From an uncultured Eubacteriales bacterium (GTDB lineage: Bacteria; Bacillota; Clostridia; Oscillospirales; Oscillospiraceae): a stretch of 5,898 bases of DNA. Below are positions 1 to 5,406 of this stretch, in pieces (position 1 is the stretch's first letter; every line of letters begins with the position of its first letter). Both the position numbers and the translations under genes were made by a program. Where the stretch lies: positions 1-5,898 of the forward strand of contig URCK01000082.1 of assembly GCA_900546295.1 (NCBI GenBank), read 5' to 3'. Under the pieces are notes generated by a model. It worked only from the letters and a program-made list of their open reading frames with translations, did no database searches and was not told where the DNA came from.

Positions 1-923
1 CGAGCGCCTCGCCGCGAAAGCCGAGCGTGCCGAAGACCGCGCCCTCTGCCGCGCCACAGTGGAAAACGCGCGTGCCCGCCGTCGATACCCGCGCGGGCGG
101 CAGCGCGCCGCTTTCGGACTTTGTGCGGCATGAAACGAGCGCTTCTGCCCCGCTGCGCCCCGCGCAGGCGGCGCAGCCTGTGGAAAACTCTGTCGAATCT
201 GTGGAAAACTACGGGAACGAGGGGGAAAAGCGCCCCGCGCCGCCGCCCGTCGAAACGGCAAAGGGCGCGGCCGAACCCAGACAGGAGACCGTTGCCGCTG
301 CGCCGGAACAGGAAGAAGCGGCAGCCGAACAGACGAGCTTCGCGCCCCTTGCCGCCGCGCCGTGGCGCATTGCGGGCGAGTTGCTCGACACCTACATCGT
401 CTGCGAGGACGAGGATAAAAACGTCTGGCTCATCGACAAGCACGCCGCGCACGAGCGCATGAATTTTGACCGCCTCAAGGCCAACCAGGAGCCGGTGATG
501 TGCCAGGCGCTGCTCGCGCCGCTGGTCGCCGACTTTGCCGCCGAGGAGTATAACGCCCTTGCCGCGAACTTAGACCTTTTGCGCGAGTTTGGCTTTGAAT
601 GCGAAGAATTCGGCGGCGGGAGCCTCATTCTGCGCGCCATCCCCGCCGACCTTGAAAGCGGCGACGCGATCCCAACCTTAGAGGAGCTTGCCGAAAAGCT
701 CGTCACCGCCCACACGGCCGACCCCGCCGCCGCGCGCGACGCGCTGCTGCACACGATGGCCTGCAAGGCCTCCATCAAGGGCGGCTGGAAGAGCGACCTA
801 TCCGAGCTGCGCGTGCTCGTTGACAAGGTGCAGAGCGGCGAGGTGCAGTTCTGCCCCCACGGGCGGCCCGTGAAGGCGAAGCTCACAAAGTATGAGCTTG
901 AAAAAATGTTCAAGCGCGCGTAG
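1..923 (+). CDS. mutL: DNA mismatch repair protein MutL, C-terminal part (5' end outside window)
   Basis: Reading is open from base 3 to the TAG at 921-923, so the start lies upstream of the window. The first ~110 codons are an Ala/Pro/Glu-rich low-complexity linker, as expected between the N-terminal ATPase and the C-terminal dimerisation domain. The C-terminal domain starts near base 345 and carries the set of motifs known from nicking-endonuclease MutL proteins: DKHAAHERMNFD (435-470, matching the metal-binding DQHA-x2-E-x4-E motif with K for Q and D for the last E), ACK (759-767), CPHGRP (852-869) and FKR at the end (909-917). QALLAP (504-521) sits where B. subtilis MutL has its beta-clamp-binding QEMIVP. 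The inferred role is strand nicking in mismatch repair with MutS and the sliding clamp, as in bacteria without MutH. The stop codon overlaps the miaA ribosome binding site, so the two genes are probably translationally coupled. The ATPase domain cannot be judged here. Confidence 0.96.
   Translation, partial: SASPRKPSVPKTAPSAAPQWKTRVPAVDTRAGGSAPLSDFVRHETSASAPLRPAQAAQPVENSVESVENYGNEGEKRPAPPPVETAKGAAEPRQETVAAAPEQEEAAAEQTSFAPLAAAPWRIAGELLDTYIVCEDEDKNVWLIDKHAAHERMNFDRLKANQEPVMCQALLAPLVADFAAEEYNALAANLDLLREFGFECEEFGGGSLILRAIPADLESGDAIPTLEELAEKLVTAHTADPAAARDALLHTMACKASIKGGWKSDLSELRVLVDKVQSGEVQFCPHGRPVKAKLTKYELEKMFKRA
178..210 (+). repeat. Two direct copies of a 12-mer in the mutL linker, period 21
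   Basis: CTGTGGAAAACT occurs at 178-189 and again at 199-210, exactly seven codons apart, encoding two VEN-containing units (PVENS, SVENY). A related GTGGAAAAC core occurs at 59-67 region of the same linker. This is probably a small internal duplication in a disordered segment. Confidence 0.7.
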
Positions 924-927
924 GAGG
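922..927 (+). promoter_or_regulatory. Shine-Dalgarno of miaA overlapping the mutL stop
   Basis: AGGAGG at 922-927 shares its first two bases with the TAG stop of mutL and lies 8 nt before the miaA ATG at 936. Ribosomes finishing mutL end directly on the miaA initiation site, which fixes the start of miaA and favours translational coupling. Confidence 0.85.
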
Positions 928-935
928 GACAAGGT

Positions 936-1880
936 ATGAAGCTCGTATGCGTCGTCGGCCCGACGGGCTGCGGCAAAACCTGGCTCGGCGTGGAGCTTGC
1001 AAAAGCGCACGGCGGCGAGGTCGTCTCCTGCGACTCGATGCAGATCTACCGCGGCATGGTCATCGGCACCGCCGCGCCGACGGAGGAGGAGATGCAGGGC
1101 ATCCCGCACCACATGGTCGGCGTAGCAGACCCCGGCGAAAACTACTCCGTCGCCCGCTACGCGTGCGACGCGGCGAAATGCGTCGACGATCTGATCGCGC
1201 GCGGGAAGCAGCCCGTCATCGTCGGCGGCACGGGGCTTTACCTCAACGCCCTGCTCGCCGGTCACGGCTTTGCCGGCGGCGACAAGGACGGCGCACACCG
1301 CGCGGCGCTGGAAGCGCGCTGGGAAGAAGAGGGGGGCGAAGCCATGTTCGCAGCGCTTCGCCGCATCGACCCCGAAACGGCCGAAAAGCTCCACGCAAAC
1401 GACAAAAAGCGCATCCTCCGCGCGCTCGAGGTCTACTATGAGACCGGCAAGACCATGGCCCGGCACAACGCCGAGACGAAGCTCCTTCCCCCGCGCTATG
1501 ATTCCGTGCGCATCGGCCTTGCCTACGAGGACCGCGAGGACATGAAGCGCGCCATCGATCTTCGCGTTGACAACATGGTGGAGGCGGGGCTTTTCGACGA
1601 GGTGCGCGCGCTGCTCGCTTCCGGCCTTTCGCGCGATGTGACGGCCATGCAGGCCATCGGATATAAAGAGGCGCTTTCCTACCTCGACGGCGCGGCCACG
1701 CGCGAGGAGGCCATCGCGGAGATCAAGCTCCGCTCGCGCCAGTATGCCAAGCGCCAGCTCACATGGCTGCGCCGCGACAAGGACATTCACTGGTACCATT
1801 GGGAAAAAACGAGGGATCTTGCCGACTGCCTCGCTTTTTCGACAGAAATTCTCAGGGAGTATGGCGTATCCTGTTCTTAA
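936..1880 (+). CDS. miaA: tRNA dimethylallyltransferase MiaA
   Basis: This 314-aa protein has the usual MiaA length. The family transfers the dimethylallyl group from DMAPP to N6 of A37 in tRNAs that read codons starting with U. Visible motifs: P-loop GPTGCGKT (residues 8-15), DSMQIYRG with the conserved Asp33 and Gln36 that handle the target adenosine, GGTGLYL (about 97-103), KRILRALEVYYETGK in the middle, QAIGYKE (239-245), and the C-terminal RQYAKRQLTWLRRD tRNA-contact segment. The P-loop has GC in place of the more common AS, a mild variation. The ATG at 936 is set by AGGAGG at 922-927. The gene follows mutL without a gap and precedes hfq, the order mutL-miaA-hfq being common in Firmicutes. 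MiaA acts in the cytoplasm and supports reading-frame maintenance. Confidence 0.98.
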   Translation: MKLVCVVGPTGCGKTWLGVELAKAHGGEVVSCDSMQIYRGMVIGTAAPTEEEMQGIPHHMVGVADPGENYSVARYACDAAKCVDDLIARGKQPVIVGGTGLYLNALLAGHGFAGGDKDGAHRAALEARWEEEGGEAMFAALRRIDPETAEKLHANDKKRILRALEVYYETGKTMARHNAETKLLPPRYDSVRIGLAYEDREDMKRAIDLRVDNMVEAGLFDEVRALLASGLSRDVTAMQAIGYKEALSYLDGAATREEAIAEIKLRSRQYAKRQLTWLRRDKDIHWYHWEKTRDLADCLAFSTEILREYGVSCS

Positions 1881-1881
1881 A

Positions 1882-1899
1882 GCGGACGGACAAGTCCGC
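1882..1899 (+). other. Short hairpin between miaA and hfq
   Basis: GCGGAC (1882-1887) and GTCCGC (1894-1899) form a perfect 6-bp inverted repeat around a 6-nt loop, beginning two bases after the miaA stop and ending seven bases before the hfq Shine-Dalgarno (GAAAGGA, 1906-1912). It is followed by an A-rich run and not a T-run, so it is not an intrinsic terminator. It may be an mRNA structure near the hfq initiation site or chance in GC-rich DNA. Confidence 0.45.
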
Positions 1900-1922
1900 G
1901 AAAAAGAAAGGATCGAAAAGCC

Positions 1923-2171
1923 ATGAAAAAAATTGCGAATCTTCAGGACCTGTTTCTTCTCTCTGCCCGCCGTGAGCGCGTGAGCGTGACCGTCTTTCTC
2001 GTCAACGGCTTTCAGATGCGGGGCGTCGTGACCGGCTTCGACAGCTTTGTTGTCATGCTCGAGAGCGACGGCAAGCAGCAGATGCTCTACAAGCACGCGA
2101 TCTCAACGATCGTGCCGCTGCGCCCCATTTCGCTGCACGAGGAAGCGGAGCAGGAGGAAGCAGCCCTGTAA
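1923..2171 (+). CDS. hfq: RNA chaperone Hfq
   Basis: This 82-aa protein is a clear Hfq, the hexameric Sm-like ring that binds sRNAs and A- or U-rich mRNA segments. Seen in the sequence: the N-terminal NLQDLFL (residues 6-12, with Gln8 and Asp9 of the proximal face), rim motif RRER at 16-19, the Sm1 core VTVFLVNGFQMRGVVTGFD (22-40), Phe42, and the Sm2 motif YKHAIST (56-62) with the Lys-His pair that contacts uridines. An acidic tail of about 12 residues (HEEAEQEEAAL) follows the fold, making it slightly longer than the 73-aa B. subtilis protein. The RRER rim is identical to that of E. coli Hfq. The Shine-Dalgarno is GAAAGGA at 1906-1912. It lies downstream of miaA, as in many bacteria, and is probably transcribed with it. 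Confidence 0.98.
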   Translation: MKKIANLQDLFLLSARRERVSVTVFLVNGFQMRGVVTGFDSFVVMLESDGKQQMLYKHAISTIVPLRPISLHEEAEQEEAAL

Positions 2172-2172
2172 C

Positions 2173-2178
2173 GGGAGA
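2173..2178 (+). promoter_or_regulatory. Shine-Dalgarno that sets the start of the HlyD-like gene
   Basis: GGGAGA at 2173-2178 lies 6 nt before ATG 2185 and two bases after the hfq stop. The same frame is open farther upstream to about 2047, but that part overlaps hfq and reads as a Ser/Arg/Cys-rich out-of-frame shadow, so 2185 is the chosen start. Confidence 0.75.
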
Positions 2179-2184
2179 CATAGC

Positions 2185-3417
2185 ATGAGATCTACATCCC
2201 TTTCCACAAAGCTCATCACGGTCCTGCTGCTGCTTGCGGTCATCGCCTACTTCGGCGTGCAGGGCTACCGGTACTTAGTCGACCCCGAGACGACGACGCT
2301 CGTTTACCGCTACCACAGCGAGGAATCGATCGCCCTGCGGGGCTATGTCGTGCGCGCGGAAACGGTCGTCGACTGCGGTGAGTCGCTTATCGAGCTCAAG
2401 CACGCCGAGGGTGCGCGCGTGGGTCAGGGCGACACCGTGGCCATGGTCTACCGCTCGGCGGAGGCGCTGGAGGCGACGCAGCAGCTCGAATCGCTGCGCG
2501 CGCAGAAGGAGCGGCTCGAGTACGCGCGCAGCGCCTCGAGCGACGCCGAGACGGCCCTGCGCCTCGATACCGACATCCGCGACCAGATCGTGTCGGTGCG
2601 CGCGGCCGTTGCTTCGGGCAGCTACAGCGCGATCGACTCGCTTGCGGACAAGCTCAAGACGACGGTTTTGAAGCGCGAGTACGCCTACAGCGGCAGCGAC
2701 GACCTGACCGCCCGGCTTGCGGAGCTTTCCGCGCAGATCACTGCGCTTTCCGGCACGGCGAGCGGCGGCACAACGCGCATCACAGCGCTCGTCTCGGGCA
2801 CCTACAGCGCCGTGGCCGACGGGTATGAAGCGGTGCTCACGCCCGAGAGCCTGAACACGATGACGCCCTCGCAGCTTTCCTCCCTCGCGCCGCAGAGCGT
2901 TTCCACCACCGTGGGAAAGCTCATTGAGGGCAGCACCTGGTACTTTGCCGCGAACGTGAAGGCCTCGGACGCGGCCTCCTTAAAGGTCGGCAGCTCGCTG
3001 ACGCTGCGCATGGCCTCCGGCGTCGACTTTGACCTGCCGGTGAAGCTTTCGCGCGTGAGCGCCGAGGAGAACGGCAAGTGCCTTATCGTGGTGCAGAGCA
3101 GTCGGTACTTATCCTATATGACGATGCTGCGCGAGCAGAACGCCGAGCTTATCCTGAACGAATACGACGGGCTGCGCGTGCCGAAAAACGCGCTGCGCGT
3201 GGATGAGAACGGCGTGTCCGGCGTCTACTGCCTCATCGGGCGCGTGGCCTACTTCAAGCCCGTTTCTATCGTCTATCAGGGCAGCGACTACTGCCTTGTA
3301 AAGCCCGGCAAGATCGAGGCCGCCACGGAAAGCCAGCAGTCCCTTTATACCCTGCGGCCCAATGACGAGGTCATTGTTTCGGCAGGGGAGCTATATAACG
3401 GAAAGGTCGTAGATTAA
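2185..3417 (+). CDS. HlyD-like membrane-fusion/adaptor protein, single N-terminal membrane anchor
   Basis: The protein has 410 aa from ATG 2185. A short basic N-terminus (Arg2, Lys9) leads into one membrane segment at about residues 10-25 (LITVLLLLAVIAYFGV), predicting an N-in anchor with the rest outside the membrane. The outer part has the layout of HlyD/RND-type adaptors: first half of a lipoyl-like domain (GYVVRAETVV from residue 53, GQGDTVAMVY from 80), a helical coiled-coil-like section rich in Leu/Glu/Ala/Gln (about 93-199), the second lipoyl half (SGTYSAVADGYE from 204), a beta-barrel segment (WYFAANV...LKVGSSLTLRM from 252) and a membrane-proximal end with VPKNALRV (332 on) typical of HlyD C-termini. 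No ABC or RND transporter is encoded beside it; the neighbours are hfq and yggS. The partner and substrate are unknown. Its place before yggS-sepF-divIVA suggests a possible envelope or division role, which is inference only. Confidence 0.82.
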   Translation: MRSTSLSTKLITVLLLLAVIAYFGVQGYRYLVDPETTTLVYRYHSEESIALRGYVVRAETVVDCGESLIELKHAEGARVGQGDTVAMVYRSAEALEATQQLESLRAQKERLEYARSASSDAETALRLDTDIRDQIVSVRAAVASGSYSAIDSLADKLKTTVLKREYAYSGSDDLTARLAELSAQITALSGTASGGTTRITALVSGTYSAVADGYEAVLTPESLNTMTPSQLSSLAPQSVSTTVGKLIEGSTWYFAANVKASDAASLKVGSSLTLRMASGVDFDLPVKLSRVSAEENGKCLIVVQSSRYLSYMTMLREQNAELILNEYDGLRVPKNALRVDENGVSGVYCLIGRVAYFKPVSIVYQGSDYCLVKPGKIEAATESQQSLYTLRPNDEVIVSAGELYNGKVVD

Positions 3418-3418
3418 C

Positions 3419-4114
3419 ATGAGTATTGCGGAAAACATCGCGCGTGTGCGCGCAAACATCGCCGCCGCGGCCAGGGAGGCCGGGCGCGAGGCATCGGAAG
3501 TCACGCTCGTCGGCGCGAGCAAGATGAACGACGCGGAGGCCTGCCGCGCCGCCATCGCTGCGGGTATCGACGCGCTGGGCGAGAACCGCGAGCAGGAGAT
3601 GACGAAAAAGCTCGCCGAGCACGCCTATGACGGCGCGCCCCTGCACTTCATCGGCCACCTCCAGCGCAACAAGGTAAAAAATGTCGTCGGCAAGGTGGCG
3701 CTGCTCGAATCCGTCGGCTCGCTTGAGCTGCTCGCGGCGGTCAACAAGCAGGCCGAGAAGCTCCAAATCGTGCAGGATATCCTGCTGGAGGTGAACATCG
3801 GCGGCGAGGAGGCCAAGAGCGGCTTTGCTCCGGAAGAGCTTTTGCAGGCGGCGCAGGAGGCCAAAAAGTGCGAAAATGTCCGCGTGCGGGGCCTGATGTG
3901 TATCCCGCCGGTCGCCGAGGGCGAGCACGGAAGCCTTCCCTACTTTGAAAAAGTTCATGCACTTTTTGTTGACATCAATGCAAAGTTGTATGATAATACA
4001 CTTGATATACTGTCAATGGGCATGAGCGGCGACTACGAAGACGCGGTGCGCGCGGGCGCGACGATGGTGCGCGTGGGTACGGCGATCTTCGGCGCACGCA
4101 ACTATACGAATTGA
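3419..4114 (+). CDS. yggS: YggS/YlmE-family PLP-binding protein (pyridoxal phosphate homeostasis)
   Basis: This 231-aa protein matches the YggS/PLPBP family, a single TIM-barrel fold resembling the N-terminal domain of alanine racemase that binds PLP and balances vitamin B6 and amino-acid pools without a known catalytic reaction. Motifs: TLVGASK with the Schiff-base lysine at residue 35, ALGENREQE, HFIGHLQRNKVKNVVGK, LLEVNIGGEEAKSGF, VRVRGLMCIPP, and the C-terminal LSMGMSGDYEDAVRAGATMV followed by RVGTAIFGARNY (phosphate-binding end). ATG 3419 lies one base after the upstream stop; only a weak AAAGG (3402-3406) precedes it, so initiation is probably coupled to the HlyD-like gene. In B. subtilis the homologue ylmE precedes sepF (ylmF), as here. 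The codons at about 3961-4016 are unusually A/T-rich and hold a promoter for the next gene. Confidence 0.97.
   Translation: MSIAENIARVRANIAAAAREAGREASEVTLVGASKMNDAEACRAAIAAGIDALGENREQEMTKKLAEHAYDGAPLHFIGHLQRNKVKNVVGKVALLESVGSLELLAAVNKQAEKLQIVQDILLEVNIGGEEAKSGFAPEELLQAAQEAKKCENVRVRGLMCIPPVAEGEHGSLPYFEKVHALFVDINAKLYDNTLDILSMGMSGDYEDAVRAGATMVRVGTAIFGARNYTN
3969..3997 (+). promoter_or_regulatory. Predicted sigma-A-type promoter inside yggS, reading towards sepF-divIVA
   Basis: A -35 box TTGACA (3969-3974, perfect consensus) and a -10 box GATAAT (3992-3997, five of six consensus) are separated by 17 nt. They sit in a local island where only 14 of 50 bases (3961-4010) are G/C, against a clearly GC-rich background. 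The expected start of transcription is near 4004, giving a leader of about 130 nt before the sepF ATG. Adjacent yggS codons (GTT, AAT, TTG, TAT, GAT, AAT, ACA, CTT, ATA) end in A or T far more than the rest of the gene, consistent with selection on the DNA itself. Confidence 0.7.
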
Positions 4115-4133
4115 TCGAGGAGGTCTTGCTGCC

Positions 4134-4589
4134 ATGGGCATTTTTGATGATCTGAAGAAATGGGCTCACCCCTACGAGGATGAGGATGAGGAATATGAAG
4201 ACGATTTCCCCGATCTGAGAGATCGCGGCGACACGGGCGCTTTTGCCGAGCGCCGCAGCCTTGACCGCAAGGCGGAGGACCGCCGCAACAAGGTCGTCAA
4301 CATCAACGCGACCACGCAGCTCAAGGTTGTGCTCGTCAAGCCCGAGCGCTTCGAGAACGCCAGCGAGATCGCCGACCACCTGAAGGAAAAGCGCACGGTG
4401 GTCATCAACCTCGAATCCACGAACAAGGACATTGCAAGACGCTTGGTCGACTTCCTCTCCGGCGTTGCCTACGCGGGCGAGGGCAAGATCAAGAAGGTCG
4501 CGGCCAACACCTATATCATCACGCCCTACCATGTGGATATCATGGGCGATCTGATCGACGAACTGGAAAACAACGGCCTGTACCTGTAA
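4134..4589 (+). CDS. sepF: Cell division protein SepF
   Basis: This 151-aa protein fits SepF, which anchors FtsZ to the membrane, bundles or curves its filaments, and works beside FtsA in Gram-positive septation. Residues 1-12 (MGIFDDLKKWAH) form the amphipathic membrane-binding helix; 13-60 are a charged, acidic then basic, linker; about 63-141 are the SepF domain, beginning LKVVLVKPERFENASEIADH, continuing TVVINLESTNKDIARRLVDF and FLSGVAYAGEGKIKKV, and ending TYIITPYHVDIMGD. The strong Shine-Dalgarno AGGAGGT (4118-4124) lies 9 nt before the ATG and just after the yggS stop. In B. subtilis ylmG and ylmH stand between sepF and divIVA; both are absent here and divIVA follows after 22 nt. It is probably driven by the promoter inside yggS as well as by read-through. 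Confidence 0.97.
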   Translation: MGIFDDLKKWAHPYEDEDEEYEDDFPDLRDRGDTGAFAERRSLDRKAEDRRNKVVNINATTQLKVVLVKPERFENASEIADHLKEKRTVVINLESTNKDIARRLVDFLSGVAYAGEGKIKKVAANTYIITPYHVDIMGDLIDELENNGLYL

Positions 4590-4611
4590 AACGAAACGGA
4601 GGATGGGATAA

Positions 4612-5358
4612 ATGCTGACACCGCAGGAGGTTTCCGGCCGCGCATTCAGCAAGGCGGCATTCGGCGGCTACAATATGGCGATGGTCGACGAGTTTCTCGA
4701 CGAGCTGACCGACGACTACACCGCGCTTTACAAAGAAAACGCCGCACTCAAGGCAAAGCTCAAGGTGCTGGTCGACAAGGTGGAGGAATACCGCGCAACG
4801 GAGGATTCCATGCGCGCCGCGCTCCTGACCGCCCAGCGCATGGCGAGCACCATGGTCGAAGAGGCCGAGGAAAAGAAGAAGACCCTGCTTGCCGGCGCGG
4901 AGGATGAAGCGCGCAGCAAGATCGGCTCGCTCCAGGAAGAGATCGAGGGCGAGCAGCGCAAGCTGAACGCGGCCAAGGCCGCGACGGCGGACTTTCTGCG
5001 CAAGACGCGCGAGCTGTGCGAGGCGCAGATCGCGCTCATCGAGCGCGCGCCCGACCTCACGCCCGAGGAGATCGCGGGCACGGACGAGCCCAAGCAGCAC
5101 GCCGCGGCGGACGTGAACGCCATCGAGGAGAAGATCCTCGCCTCCTTCCGCAGCGAGAGCGAGCAGGCGGAGGGTGCGGCGGAGAGTGCAGCCGCGGAGA
5201 GCGCGGCCGCGGAGAGCGCACCGGCCGCGGAGAGCGCGCCGCAGACGGACGAGCCTGAGAAACTCGAACCGGACGACAGCCCGTTTGTGGAAACGGCGAA
5301 CCACGCCATCCGTCTGGACGATCTGCAATTCGGCCGCAACTATCGACGCGAAGAGTAA
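4612..5358 (+). CDS. divIVA: DivIVA-family polar/septal scaffold protein
   Basis: This 248-aa protein starts with the DivIVA membrane-targeting domain: LTPQEVSGRAFSKAAFGGYN (residues 2-21), then MVDEFLDELTDDY and a long heptad-like coiled coil (about 32-145, including KENAALKAKLKVLVDKVEEY and the EEAEEKKK region). DivIVA proteins bind curved membranes at septa and poles and recruit division, chromosome-anchoring or wall-growth factors. The loop reads AFGGY where B. subtilis has SFRGY, so the membrane-facing arginine is replaced by glycine and one alanine is added, a pattern I associate with clostridial members. After the coiled coil comes an Ala/Glu/Ser-rich disordered linker (about 150-225) with four AAESA units, then a tail IRLDDLQFGRNYRREE. 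Shine-Dalgarno GGAGGA is at 4598-4603. It is the last gene before the terminator. GpsB is an alternative family label but is much shorter. Confidence 0.93.
   Translation: MLTPQEVSGRAFSKAAFGGYNMAMVDEFLDELTDDYTALYKENAALKAKLKVLVDKVEEYRATEDSMRAALLTAQRMASTMVEEAEEKKKTLLAGAEDEARSKIGSLQEEIEGEQRKLNAAKAATADFLRKTRELCEAQIALIERAPDLTPEEIAGTDEPKQHAAADVNAIEEKILASFRSESEQAEGAAESAAAESAAAESAPAAESAPQTDEPEKLEPDDSPFVETANHAIRLDDLQFGRNYRREE
5176..5238 (+). repeat. 15-bp tandem repeat encoding AAESA in the divIVA linker
   Basis: Three adjacent 15-bp units (5176-5190, 5191-5205, 5206-5220) and a fourth after one inserted Pro codon (5224-5238) each encode AAESA. The consensus is GCCGCGGAGAGCGCG, with few silent differences. 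In-frame repeats of this kind can change in number by slippage and would only alter linker length. Confidence 0.88.
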
Positions 5359-5363
5359 ACAAA

Positions 5364-5406
5364 AAGAAGGCGGCTTTCCATGAAAGCCGCCTTCTTCATT
5401 TTCTTT
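5364..5406 (+). terminator. Rho-independent terminator after divIVA
   Basis: A 14-bp perfect stem (AAGAAGGCGGCTTT at 5364-5377 with its complement at 5383-5396) encloses the 5-nt loop CCATG; a further C-G pair would narrow the loop to three bases. The T-rich stretch ATTTTCTTT follows at 5398-5406. The stem begins six bases after the divIVA stop. A-rich bases at 5359-5365 would give a T-rich tail on the other strand, so it could work in both directions. Confidence 0.92.

Noticed and set aside
1839..1872. Possible hfq promoter at the end of miaA (TCGACA with TATCCT)
   Set aside because: The boxes are 22 nt apart and no -10-like hexamer lies at 16-18 nt.
798..2096. Long open frame on the minus strand (432 codons) opposite mutL, miaA and hfq
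   Set aside because: It lies wholly antisense to three unmistakable genes, shows no recognisable motifs, and is expected from the low stop-codon frequency in GC-rich DNA.
2047..2184. Upstream extension of the HlyD-like gene to an earlier ATG
   Set aside because: It overlaps hfq out of frame, reads as a Ser/Cys/Arg-rich shadow, and would bury the membrane anchor; a proper Shine-Dalgarno precedes 2185.
3374..3399. Promoter-like TTGTTT and TATATAAC near the end of the HlyD-like gene
   Set aside because: The spacing is only 12-14 nt and the -35 match is poor; this would also leave almost no leader before yggS.
3418..3418. Frameshift or fusion between the HlyD-like gene and yggS because of the one-base gap
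   Set aside because: Both proteins are complete, with a proper end and a canonical YggS N-terminus; this is ordinary tight operon packing.
4206..4222. Small palindrome GATCT-GAG-AGATC in the sepF linker
   Set aside because: Five base pairs inside a coding sequence with no supporting context; expected by chance.
4540..5339. Long minus-strand open frames opposite divIVA
   Set aside because: Arg/Leu- and Ser/Ala-rich composition mirrors the repetitive divIVA coding sequence; no start context or family resemblance.
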